DNA from: Alphaproteobacteria bacterium
Lineage (GTDB): Bacteria; Pseudomonadota; Alphaproteobacteria; Rhodobacterales; Rhodobacteraceae
Assembly: GCA_003696705.1 (NCBI GenBank)
Contig: RFGD01000442.1
Span: 1 to 14,796, forward strand
DNA length: 14,796 nt
Direction of reading: 5' to 3'
Part shown: piece by piece, positions 1 to 8,392 of the stretch
Numbering within the stretch: position 1 is the first letter of the stretch
Layout: the number at the start of each line of letters is the position of its first letter
The notes under the pieces: generated by a model
Database searches by the model: none
Seen by the model: the letters and a program-made list of their open reading frames with translations, nothing else
What the model was told of the DNA's origin: nothing
Position numbers and translations under genes: made by a program

Positions 1-414
1 GACGGCCAGACCTTCGGGCAGATCCTGAAGAATCCCCGTCTCGCTGTTGGCAAGCTGAAGCACCGAGTTCGCCGGATCGGACACGGCGACGCGGCCATCC
101 CGTCCCACCGGCAACGAGAGCGTGCACCAGGCGGCGACGGCGTCATGCTCGACCGGCGCAGCGTGAAGGTCGCGCCCCGACAGGGCCAGCGCCGCCGCCT
201 CGGTCGCGCCCGAGGTGAAGATGATGTCCGCCCCCTCGGCGCCAAGAGCGGCGGCCACCTGGGCGCGCGCCTTCTCGACCAGGGCGCGCGCGGCCCGCCC
301 CTCGGCATGGACCGAAGACGGATTGCCGACGACATCCATCGCCGCAATCATGGCCGCCTTCGCCTCGGGGCGCAGCGGCATGGTGGCGTTATGGTCGAGA
401 TAGACCCGGTTCAT
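1..414 (-). CDS. iscS: Cysteine desulfurase (class V aminotransferase, NifS/IscS type), N-terminal part
   Basis: PLP enzyme that takes sulfur from L-cysteine as a persulfide for Fe-S cluster assembly; acts in the cytoplasm. Only the first 138 codons are in the window and the frame is open to position 1. The start region reads MNRVYLDHNAT, the usual opening of this family. Residues 66-73 (FTSGATEA) form a cofactor-phosphate contact segment. His90 in EHDAV is the residue that stacks on PLP. Residues 123-128 (NSETGI) match the conserved N-E-x-G segment. The PLP lysine and catalytic cysteine loop lie outside the window. The start ATG (414-412) overlaps the iscR stop TGA (413-411), so translation is probably coupled. 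Oddity: the common GATEANN is GATEAAA here. Family assignment is firm; IscS rather than SufS is inferred from the iscR neighbour. Confidence 0.93.
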   Translation of the reverse strand, partial: MNRVYLDHNATMPLRPEAKAAMIAAMDVVGNPSSVHAEGRAARALVEKARAQVAAALGAEGADIIFTSGATEAAALALSGRDLHAAPVEHDAVAAWCTLSLPVGRDGRVAVSDPANSVLQLANSETGILQDLPEGLAV

Positions 415-893
415 GCGCCTTCCCGCTCGGCGTGGCTTTCGTCGACGACATCGAGAAGGGCCGGCACCGCCGGACAGGGCGAAAGCTGGTTCTCGATGAC
501 ATCGGAAAGCCGGGTCTGGTGGAGAAACACATAGACATGGGCGCTGAGGCTTTCCCAAAGCCGGTTGGTCAGCGACTGGGCGCGGGTGCCCGAAAGCGCC
601 CCCTTGGCCCCTGCCCCGGGCTTCATCGCGTCCACGACCTCGTCGACCGCGGCCAGGACCTCGGACACCCGAATGCGCTCGGCCGGCCTCGCCAGCCGGT
701 AGCCGCCCCCCGGGCCCCGCACCGACTCGACGATGCCCGCGCGCCGGAGCCGCACGAAAAGCTGTTCCAGATAGGCGACCGAAACGCGCTGACGTTCGGC
801 GATCTCGGACAGCGACAAGGGACCGGCGTCGGCGGACATGGCCAGATCGGCCAGCGCCACCATCGCATAGCGTCCCTTCGTGCTGAGTTTCAT
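411..893 (-). CDS. iscR: Rrf2-family transcriptional regulator, IscR (single-cysteine Rhodobacter type)
   Basis: Regulator of Fe-S cluster assembly genes, 160 residues. The start MKLSTKGRYA is the standard family N-terminus and has a GAGGGG ribosome site 5 bases upstream; a longer frame to 956 lacks this support. The winged helix covers about residues 1-80, with the wing PGGGYRLARP at 61-70, followed by the long linker helix (VSEVLAAVDE). E. coli IscR binds its cluster with three cysteines (92, 98, 104) and His107. Here the corresponding stretch (about 91-110) has no cysteine, and Asn110 stands in for the histidine. The only cysteine is Cys140 in SPCPAV near the C-terminus. The Rhodobacter sphaeroides IscR is known as an Fe-S binding type lacking the classical cysteine set, and this protein fits that type. 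It heads an operon with the desulfurase. Confidence 0.93.
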   Translation of the reverse strand: MKLSTKGRYAMVALADLAMSADAGPLSLSEIAERQRVSVAYLEQLFVRLRRAGIVESVRGPGGGYRLARPAERIRVSEVLAAVDEVVDAMKPGAGAKGALSGTRAQSLTNRLWESLSAHVYVFLHQTRLSDVIENQLSPCPAVPALLDVVDESHAEREGA

Positions 894-898
894 TCGCA

Positions 899-904
899 CC
901 CCTC
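899..904 (-). promoter_or_regulatory. Ribosome binding site of iscR
   Basis: GAGGGG on the minus strand, 5 bases (TGCGA) before the ATG at 893. It decides the start at 893 over the longer open frame that begins at 956. Confidence 0.7.
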
Positions 905-973
905 TTGGCGATTGACTGCGGGGCAAGGGGTGCTTAACTCCCATGACGCCCGACATGCCGGCCGCGGCCGGAA

Positions 974-990
974 TTTAGAATGTTTCTAGA
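974..990 (-). promoter_or_regulatory. Iron control element (Irr box) upstream of iscR
   Basis: The plus strand reads TTTAGAA-TGT-TTCTAGA, an inverted repeat with a 3-base centre. The Irr/ICE motif known from alphaproteobacteria is TTTAGAA-N3-TTCTAAA, so 13 of 14 half-site bases match. It overlaps the predicted -10 of the iscR promoter, a position suited to repression by Irr under iron limitation. Since iscR and the hydrolase diverge from this region, it could in principle affect both. Irr binding is inferred from the motif. Confidence 0.75.
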
Positions 991-1011
991 ATGCCTGAGC
1001 GATTCCGTCAA
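983..1011 (-). promoter_or_regulatory. Candidate sigma-70 promoter of iscR-desulfurase
   Basis: On the minus strand TTGACG (1011-1006), a 17-base spacer, then TAGAAA (988-983). This is 5 of 6 for the -35 and 4 of 6 for the -10. The transcript would start about 85 bases before the iscR ATG. The iron box covers the -10. I found no equally good plus-strand promoter for the hydrolase; TTGACT at 912-917 with TTAACT at 934-939 is weak. Confidence 0.5.
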
Positions 1012-1058
1012 GTTCGACGCGACATCCCGGGCGCGCAGCGAGGATACGACGAGAGAAA

Positions 1059-1715
1059 ATGCCCGAGGTCATCTTCCCCGGTCCAGAGGGACGCCTTGAA
1101 GGTCGCTATCACGCCCATCCCGACCGCCGGGATGCACCGATCGCGATCATCCTGCATCCGCACCCGCAGTTCGGCGGGACCATGAACAACCGCGTCGTCT
1201 ACAACCTGCACTACACGTTCCACAACATGGGCTTCAACGTCCTGCGCTTCAATTTCCGGGGCGTCGGCAGGAGCCAGGGCGAATACGACCAGGGCGTGGG
1301 CGAGCTCTCGGACGCGGCTTCGGCGCTCGACTACCTCCAGTCGATGAACCAGAACGCCAAGCATTGCTGGGTCGCAGGTTTCAGCTTCGGCGCCTGGATC
1401 GGCATGCAGCTTCTGATGCGCCGCCCCGAGATCACCGGCTTCGTCAGCGTCGCCCCGCCGGCGAACATGTATGACTTCTCGTTCCTGGCGCCCTGCCCGG
1501 CGTCGGGGCTCATCATCAACGGCTCGGCCGACCGCGTGGCGCCGCCGGCCGACACCGAGGCCCTGGTCGCCAAGCTTCAGGAACAGAAAGGCATCACCAT
1601 CACCCACGAGGTCATCGAGGGCGCGGGCCACTTCTTCGAGGACCCACACATGGACACGCTGACCATGAAAGTGGACGAATACGTGCGCCGCCGGCTGGGC
1701 GAGACGACCCGCTGA
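1059..1715 (+). CDS. Alpha/beta hydrolase (COG2945-like)
   Basis: Cytoplasmic alpha/beta-fold hydrolase of 218 residues with no signal peptide. The substrate is unknown. The catalytic triad is readable: Ser109 in the nucleophile elbow GFSFG (107-111), Asp158 in NGSADRV, and His191 in GAGHFFE. The oxyanion region is HPHPQFGGTMNN (33-44), and the RFNFRGVGRS strand-turn (63-72) is typical of this short hydrolase group. It is divergent from iscR across a 165-base control region and is followed 9 bases later by a small helical protein, so the two probably form an operon. The start MPEVIFPGPEG is the natural family start, with only a weak GAGAG ribosome site before it. The family is certain and the specific reaction is not. 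Confidence 0.88.
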   Translation: MPEVIFPGPEGRLEGRYHAHPDRRDAPIAIILHPHPQFGGTMNNRVVYNLHYTFHNMGFNVLRFNFRGVGRSQGEYDQGVGELSDAASALDYLQSMNQNAKHCWVAGFSFGAWIGMQLLMRRPEITGFVSVAPPANMYDFSFLAPCPASGLIINGSADRVAPPADTEALVAKLQEQKGITITHEVIEGAGHFFEDPHMDTLTMKVDEYVRRRLGETTR

Positions 1716-1724
1716 GGCACTGCG

Positions 1725-1958
1725 ATGGAGCTTCTCGAACGACTGGGCGATGCGCTGGCCAAGGACGTCCTCGAGGCGGCCGAGCGACTGGGCGACGAGA
1801 CCATCGTCGACAAGGTCTCGTCGGCGGTCGGCGCATCGTCGACGACCCTGCAAGAGGCCTTCCTGACCGCCGTCCGCATCCGGCGCGCCGAGGCACATGC
1901 GCGCCGCGTGCTGGCCGAGCTTGTCGCACGGGCCGAGGACGGCGGCACCGGGGACTGA
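1725..1958 (+). CDS. Small helical protein of unknown function (77 residues)
   Basis: I do not recognise a named domain. The protein is charged and almost entirely helix-forming, with no cysteine, tryptophan or membrane segment. It has two blocks: residues 1-33, with a D-V-L-E-A-A-E-x-L-G-D-E-T motif, and residues 37-68, with G-A-S-S-T-T-L-Q-E-A-F-L-T-A-V-R followed by an arginine-rich helix. The composition, RIRRAEAHARR stretch and polar tail look like a soluble helical hairpin rather than random coding. It starts 9 bases after the hydrolase stop, with GAGG as a possible ribosome site, so co-expression with the hydrolase is likely. High GC in third positions and the tight spacing support a real gene. 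Confidence 0.72.
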   Translation: MELLERLGDALAKDVLEAAERLGDETIVDKVSSAVGASSTTLQEAFLTAVRIRRAEAHARRVLAELVARAEDGGTGD

Positions 1959-2002
1959 CCCCGGGGGGGCCGACGGCCACGGCCGGCGCGCGGCCGCGAC
2001 AA

Positions 2003-2022
2003 TTGGTATACAACTGCATACT
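2003..2022 (+). promoter_or_regulatory. AT-rich element with GTATAC/GCATAC repeat upstream of icd
   Basis: The 123-base gap before icd is very GC-rich except here. It contains the palindrome GTATAC (2006-2011) and GCATAC (2016-2021), spaced ten bases apart, one helical turn. TTGGTA (2003-2008) and CATTTT (2025-2030) with a 16-base spacer are a poor promoter candidate. The site could be an operator or part of the icd promoter; the regulator is unknown. Confidence 0.3.
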
Positions 2023-2081
2023 TCCATTTTCCGAGCGCTTCCGCTAAACCCGCCGCGAAACGTTCAAGCGGAGCCGAGCAA

Positions 2082-3299
2082 ATGTCGAAGATCAAAGTCG
2101 AGAACCCCGTCGTCGAGCTCGACGGCGACGAGATGACCCGGATCATCTGGCACTTCATCAAGGAAAAGCTGATCCTTCCCTACCTCGACATCGACCTGAA
2201 GTACTACGACCTTTCCATCCAGAACCGCGACGCCACCGACGACCAGGTCACGGTCGACGCGGCCTATGCCATCAAGGAGCATGGCGTTGGCGTCAAATGT
2301 GCCACCATCACGCCCGACGAAGCCCGGGTCGAGGAATTCGGCCTGAAGAAGATGTGGCGCAGCCCCAACGGCACGATCCGCAACATCCTTGGCGGCGTCG
2401 TGTTCCGCGCCCCGATCATCTGCAAGAACGTCCCGCGGCTGGTGCCGGGCTGGACCAAGCCGATCGTCATCGGCCGTCACGCATTCGGCGACCAGTACAA
2501 GGCAACGGACTTCCGCTTCCCGGGACCGGGCAAGCTGACCATCAAGTTCGTCGGCGAGGATGGCGAGGTCATCGAGCACGAGGTCTATGACGCACCGGGC
2601 GCCGGTGTCGCCATGGCCATGTACAACCTCGACGAGTCGATCCGGGATTTTGCCCGCGCCTCGTTCAACTATGGCCTCGACCGTGGCTGGCCTGTCTACC
2701 TCTCGACGAAGAACACGATCCTGAAAGCCTATGACGGGCGCTTCAAGGACCTGTTCCAGGAAGTCTACGACAACGAGTTCCGCGAGAAGTTCGAGGCCGC
2801 CGGGATCACCTACGAGCACCGGCTCATCGACGACATGGTGGCCTCGGCGCTGAAATGGTCGGGCGGCTTCGTCTGGGCCTGCAAGAACTACGACGGCGAC
2901 GTGCAGTCGGACACCGTGGCGCAGGGCTTCGGCTCGCTCGGGCTCATGACCTCGATCCTCATGACCCCGGACGGCAAGGTCGTCGAATCCGAGGCCGCCC
3001 ACGGCACCGTCACCCGCCACTACCGGCAGCACCAGAAGGGCGAGGCGACGTCGACCAACTCGATCGCCTCGATCTACGCCTGGACGGGCGGGCTCAAGCA
3101 CCGCGCCAAGCTTGACGACAATCCGGCGCTGATGCTGTTCGCCGAGACGCTCGAGCGGGTGGTCGTCGACACGGTCGAGTCGGGCTACATGACGAAGGAC
3201 CTCGCGCTTCTGGTGGGTCCCGACCAGAAGTGGCTGACGACCGAGGGTTTCCTCGAGAAGATCGACGAGAACCTGCAAAAGGCGCTGAAAGGCCTCTGA
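2082..3299 (+). CDS. icd: NADP-dependent isocitrate dehydrogenase
   Basis: TCA-cycle enzyme that oxidatively decarboxylates isocitrate to 2-oxoglutarate with NADP+; cytoplasmic homodimer. At 405 residues it is the subfamily II form, related to eukaryotic IDH1/2 rather than to the E. coli enzyme. The substrate-binding segment is SPNGTIR (94-100), with Arg109. Tyr139 lies in GRHAFGDQYKATD, Lys210 in STKNTILKAYDG, and metal-binding aspartates at Asp250/251, Asp273 and Asp277. HGTVTRH (307-313) is the cofactor segment; Arg312 and His313 correspond to the residues that bind the 2'-phosphate, which indicates NADP rather than NAD. The ATG has a GCGGAG ribosome site 8 bases upstream. It is followed by an intrinsic terminator, so it is probably a single-gene transcript. 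Identity is beyond reasonable doubt. Confidence 0.98.
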   Translation: MSKIKVENPVVELDGDEMTRIIWHFIKEKLILPYLDIDLKYYDLSIQNRDATDDQVTVDAAYAIKEHGVGVKCATITPDEARVEEFGLKKMWRSPNGTIRNILGGVVFRAPIICKNVPRLVPGWTKPIVIGRHAFGDQYKATDFRFPGPGKLTIKFVGEDGEVIEHEVYDAPGAGVAMAMYNLDESIRDFARASFNYGLDRGWPVYLSTKNTILKAYDGRFKDLFQEVYDNEFREKFEAAGITYEHRLIDDMVASALKWSGGFVWACKNYDGDVQSDTVAQGFGSLGLMTSILMTPDGKVVESEAAHGTVTRHYRQHQKGEATSTNSIASIYAWTGGLKHRAKLDDNPALMLFAETLERVVVDTVESGYMTKDLALLVGPDQKWLTTEGFLEKIDENLQKALKGL

Positions 3300-3341
3300 C
3301 CGCGGGCGGGTTTGCCGCAAGACGACGACGCGATATGATGG

Positions 3342-3373
3342 CGCAGGGACCGACACCGGCCCCTGCGTCCTTT
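3342..3373 (+). terminator. Intrinsic terminator after icd
   Basis: The stem CGCAGGG (3342-3348) pairs with CCCTGCG (3361-3367). One A/C mismatch separates it from an inner CCG/CGG stem around an ACAC loop. TCCTTTCATTT follows. It lies 43 bases after the icd stop and separates icd from the sulfotransferase gene. The T tract is interrupted, which lowers confidence a little. Confidence 0.65.
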
Positions 3374-3410
3374 CATTTCCTGCATTACCACGCCCGGCGA
3401 TTTTCCGGAC

Positions 3411-4103
3411 ATGCGCATTCCGACACGGCACATGGAACGACCCTTTCCCTTCCTTGGCCGCCCTGCCCTGTTCGTTCACACGCCGAAATGCGGCGGCAGC
3501 TACGTCGCGGCCGCCATCGGGCGGCGCCGTTTTGCCCGTGCGCCCGAACAGCGGCACCCGCGGCTTCGCGGCCACCTGACCTGGATCGAGTATCGCGACC
3601 GCTTGGCCGAAATGGGACAGGATGTCCGGGACCGGCTGACGATTTCGCTCGTGCGCAACCCGTGGGACTGGCACCTGTCCTGGTTCAACTACATCCGCGC
3701 GGATACCGGCGGGCGGCGGTCCGGCCACGTGCTCGAGCACACGCTCTTTCAGCGTTTCAGTTTCCACGACTACATCGACTGGCTTGAAGACCCCGACGCG
3801 CCGCGCGGCCCGCAGGGCTACATCGTCCGGCAACTCAGCGACTGGTTCGTGGACGAAAGCGGACGCATCGCGGTGGACCACGTCCTGCGGCAAGAGCACC
3901 TGGCCGACGACCTTCGACGCCTTGCACGCGCCGAGGGGCTTTGCCTGAAACTGCCGCGCAGGCGCCGGAACGCGTCCCGAACGGCGGGCGCGCGGGATTG
4001 GCGCCCCTTCTACAGCGACCACGACGCCGAGCGGATTGCGCGTCGCCATGCCCGCGACATCGCCCTGTTCGGCTATTCCTTCGACCCGGATCCGGCGCGC
4101 TGA
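3411..4103 (+). CDS. Sulfotransferase family 2-like protein
   Basis: P-loop protein of the sulfotransferase fold, 230 residues, with no signal peptide or membrane segment. The N-terminal HTPKCGGSYV (23-32) corresponds to the PAPS 5'-phosphosulfate loop, usually HIPKTGGTS. SLVRNPWDWHLSWF (79-92) is the 3'-phosphate segment with its arginine and serine. The C-terminal YSDHDAERIARRHARDIALFGYSF matches the family ending, where an acidic pair, a Y/H-x-x-D and FGY recur. It would transfer sulfate from PAPS to a carbohydrate or other acceptor, or only bind a nucleotide; the acceptor is unknown. The central region (160-200) is unusually rich in arginine. ATG at 3432 is an alternative start; neither has a clear ribosome site. 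It lies between the icd terminator and an SMR transporter read in the same direction. Confidence 0.8.
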   Translation: MRIPTRHMERPFPFLGRPALFVHTPKCGGSYVAAAIGRRRFARAPEQRHPRLRGHLTWIEYRDRLAEMGQDVRDRLTISLVRNPWDWHLSWFNYIRADTGGRRSGHVLEHTLFQRFSFHDYIDWLEDPDAPRGPQGYIVRQLSDWFVDESGRIAVDHVLRQEHLADDLRRLARAEGLCLKLPRRRRNASRTAGARDWRPFYSDHDAERIARRHARDIALFGYSFDPDPAR

Positions 4104-4162
4104 GCCCTTGCCCATCGGGCATGTGGCGTCTTCACTGTCCGAAGGCAAAGGAAGGATTCGCG

Positions 4163-4498
4163 ATGCCCAGGGCCTATGTATTTCTCATCATTGCCGTCGC
4201 CTTCGAGACCTTCGGGACGAGCTGCCTTCAGGCCGCGCAGCAATTCACGCGGCCCCTTCCGACGATTGGCGTCGCAATCGGCTTTGCCGGTGCCTTCTGG
4301 TTCCTGGCCCTGACGCTGCAATACCTGCCGCTTGGAATCGTCTACGCCGTGTGGTCCGGGCTGGGGATCGTCTTCATCGCCCTCATCGGCCTTGTCGCCT
4401 TCGGTCAGCGCCTCGACGGGGCCGCAGTGGCGGGCATGGGCCTGATCCTGGCCGGCATCCTTGTCATCCACCTTCTGTCGGACAGCGCGCGGCACTGA
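4163..4498 (+). CDS. SMR family multidrug efflux transporter (EmrE/Qac-like)
   Basis: Small inner-membrane drug/proton antiporter of 111 residues with four membrane helices (about 4-21, 33-51, 58-78 and 86-105). Glu15 in AFETFGTS corresponds to the essential Glu14 of EmrE. Tyr61 and Trp64 in YAVWSGLGIV correspond to EmrE Tyr60 and Trp63, the aromatic residues of the binding site. GQRLD (81-85) is also shared. These are marks of the Qac branch, which exports lipophilic cations, rather than the guanidinium (Gdx) branch. AGGAAGG lies 8 bases before the ATG and sets the start; an open frame extends upstream to 3941 but overlaps the preceding gene. The 3' end overlaps the convergent DUF6356 gene by 35 bases. 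No partner SMR gene is adjacent, so it likely works as a homodimer. Confidence 0.93.
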   Translation: MPRAYVFLIIAVAFETFGTSCLQAAQQFTRPLPTIGVAIGFAGAFWFLALTLQYLPLGIVYAVWSGLGIVFIALIGLVAFGQRLDGAAVAGMGLILAGILVIHLLSDSARH

Positions 4499-4706
4499 TC
4501 CCGGTGCCCCGTGCCGCCGTGGCCGCATGAAGACGGGCAACCGCGCGGCTGGCCGTGCGCTCGAACAGGCAGGGCACGAAGGCATGGATCAATGCCGCGA
4601 AGGCGGCCTGAAACAGCGCGCCCGAGAAGCGGAGCGCGAACAAGAAGTGCCGGGCATAGCTTTCCCCGACACTGCGGGGATGGTCGAGGAACATGCGTGC
4701 GATCAT
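4464..4706 (-). CDS. DUF6356-type small protein
   Basis: Small protein of 80 residues. It carries the pattern I associate with DUF6356: FLDHPRSVGESY near the N-terminus, then a hydrophobic stretch (about 28-48) ending in HAFVPCLF, then ERTASRAVARLH. The hydrophobic stretch suggests one membrane-associated helix. Function is unknown. The start at 4706 is set by GGAGG five bases upstream; in-frame ATGs at 4718 and 4769 have no such site, and 4718 overlaps it. The last 15 residues look like a non-conserved tail running into the end of the convergent SMR gene. It is divergent from the Lrp-type regulator, with a 113-base shared control region, so the regulator may act on it. The family assignment is from memory of the motif. 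Confidence 0.78.
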   Translation of the reverse strand: MIARMFLDHPRSVGESYARHFLFALRFSGALFQAAFAALIHAFVPCLFERTASRAVARLHAATAARGTGISAARCPTEGG

Positions 4707-4711
4707 CTTTG

Positions 4712-4716
4712 CCTCC
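4712..4716 (-). promoter_or_regulatory. Ribosome binding site deciding the DUF6356 start
   Basis: GGAGG on the minus strand, with a 5-base spacer (CAAAG) to the ATG at 4706. It excludes the overlapping ATG at 4718, whose codon is immediately followed by this site. Confidence 0.7.
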
Positions 4717-4760
4717 ATCGCCTTGAACGGGGTGCATGTTGCCCGAAACACAGCGTGCAG

Positions 4761-4807
4761 TTTTCCCATTTTTCGTGTATTTCCGTGCCTGGGGTGGAAA
4801 ATTTCCC
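4761..4807. promoter_or_regulatory. TTTCC repeats and GGAAAATTTCC palindrome between DUF6356 and the Lrp gene
   Basis: The shared upstream region is AT-rich relative to its surroundings. TTTCC occurs at 4762-4766, 4780-4784 and 4802-4806. The last copy is half of the perfect 11-base palindrome GGAAA-A-TTTCC (4796-4806), which ends 13 bases before the Lrp start. TTTTCC (4761-4766) and GGAAAA (4796-4801) are also inverted repeats. Lrp-type regulators bind degenerate, phased AT-rich sites and often control their own and a divergent gene, so these are operator candidates. Confidence 0.4.
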
Positions 4808-4819
4808 AAGGGATACCGC

Positions 4820-5281
4820 ATGTCCGTGACGCCTGACCAACATGACCTTCGCATCCTGCGACAGCTTCAGCGGGACGCCAGCCAGCCGCTCGAACGCCTT
4901 GCCGACGCCGTCGGGCTTTCCCGCAACGCGGTCTGGCGCCGCGTTCGCGCCCTCGAGGACGCCGGGATCATCCGGGCCCGCGTGGCCGTTCTCGACGCCG
5001 AGCGCATGGGCCTTGGGGTCAGCGTCTTTGTCGCCGTGCGCGCGGCGCGCCATGATGCCGACTGGCACGCGCGGTTCGTTCGCGCCGTCCGCGCCATCCC
5101 CTCGATCGTCGGCGCATGGCGCACGAGCGGCGAGCTCGACTACCTCCTGCACGCGCGCCTTGCCGACGTGCGGGCCTATGACGCGCTCTATCAGCGCCTG
5201 ATCGAGAAGGTCGAGATCGCCGACGTTTCGGCCAGTTTCGTGATGGAGGCGATCAAGGAAACCAGCGAAATCCCCATCTGA
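4820..5281 (+). CDS. Lrp/AsnC family transcriptional regulator
   Basis: DNA-binding regulator of 153 residues, normal for the family. The N-terminal helix-turn-helix covers about residues 5-60: DLRILRQLQRDA, then RLADAVGLSRNAVWRRVRALEDAGII. The C-terminal RAM ligand-binding domain covers about 66-150 and contains GAWRTSGELDYLLHARLAD (98-116), where the G-x-x-D-Y/F-L-L motif is conserved, and ends IKETSEIPI. The effector is unknown; amino acids are usual for the family. The start ATG at 4820 has AAGGGA 7-12 bases upstream; a longer frame from 4736 has no ribosome site. It is divergent from the DUF6356 gene and convergent with the DUF1330 gene, only 15 bases away. It probably regulates itself and perhaps the divergent gene. 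Confidence 0.93.
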   Translation: MSVTPDQHDLRILRQLQRDASQPLERLADAVGLSRNAVWRRVRALEDAGIIRARVAVLDAERMGLGVSVFVAVRAARHDADWHARFVRAVRAIPSIVGAWRTSGELDYLLHARLADVRAYDALYQRLIEKVEIADVSASFVMEAIKETSEIPI

Positions 5282-5296
5282 CGGCGGGATGGCGCC

Positions 5297-5586
5297 TCAG
5301 CCCTGCGGGGTTTCCTCGACGATGACAAGCTCGCGCTCGGCGGCACCCTGCGCATGGGCAAGGGCCTCCTGATAACGCGGGCTCTCGTAGCAGGCGACGG
5401 CCGCCTCGAAGCTCGGGAAGCGCGCCACGACGTTGCGCGGCCGCTCCTTGCCCTCCATCTGCCGGTAGCGACCGCCTCGGGCAAGGAATTCCCCGCCGTG
5501 CGCGGCGATCGCCTCGGTGGCAATCGCCGCATAACGGGCATAGGCCTCGGGGTCGGTGACCGTCACATGCGCGATCCAGAGCGCCG

Positions 5587-5590
<4 letters not shown>
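5297..5590 (-). CDS. DUF1330 domain protein
   Basis: Protein of 97 residues with a dimeric ferredoxin-like alpha/beta barrel fold expected from the family. The pattern is W-I-A-H-V-T-V-T-D-P-E-A-Y-A-R-Y near the N-terminus, then H-G-G-E-F-L-A-R-G-G and FPSFEAAVACYESPRYQEA, a standard DUF1330 sequence along its whole length. The biochemical role is unknown. The start is GTG at 5590-5588, overlapping the alaS stop TGA at 5589-5587 (GTGA). This implies translational coupling and expression as the last gene of the alaS transcript. No other start near the N-terminus preserves the conserved first strand. Confidence 0.9.
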
Positions 5591-8256
<2,666 letters not shown>

Positions 8257-8345
8257 GTGACGGGATCCACTGCTTGCCGATTGCGGGACGTTCACCCTTT
8301 AGCGCTGCCCGCCGGGGCTGTCCACAGCCACCACCGGGCGGCACG

Positions 8346-8367
8346 GCCTGCGGGCGCTGCCGCAGGC
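8346..8367 (-). terminator. Hairpin between recA and alaS, possible weak terminator
   Basis: GCCTGCGG and CCGCAGGC form a perfect 8-base stem with a 6-base loop, about 25 bases after the recA stop. On the minus strand no T tract follows; the only T run (GTTTT) is on the plus strand side, where no gene reads out. It may reduce read-through into alaS, be a processing or stability element, or act with Rho. Confidence 0.35.
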
Positions 8368-8392
8368 TCGGTTTTCCCGTCGGGCCGAAGGT

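Noticed and set aside
912..939. Plus-strand TTGACT and TTAACT as a promoter for the alpha/beta hydrolase
   Set aside because: The -10 matches only 3 of 6 positions with a 16-base spacer, so I did not list it as a feature.
905..945. Possible IscR binding site between iscR and the hydrolase
   Set aside because: The segment loosely resembles the E. coli type 2 IscR motif, but key central bases differ and I cannot recall the Rhodobacterales consensus precisely enough to call it.
1008..2027. A 339-codon minus-strand open frame opposite the hydrolase and the small helical gene
   Set aside because: It is antisense to a hydrolase with an intact catalytic triad, has no recognisable domain, and its composition is typical of a shadow frame.
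2064..4148. A 694-codon open frame on the minus strand opposite icd and the sulfotransferase gene
   Set aside because: It runs antisense to two well-supported genes, including the unmistakable icd, and its translation is low-complexity, rich in Arg, Val, Asp and Gly, with no domain. Long antisense frames are common in GC-rich coding DNA.
8319..8332. GGCTGT/ACAGCC palindrome with TGTCCACA, resembling a DnaA box or a recA terminator
   Set aside because: The loop would be only two bases and no T tract follows; the DnaA-like 9-mer has two mismatches and is single.
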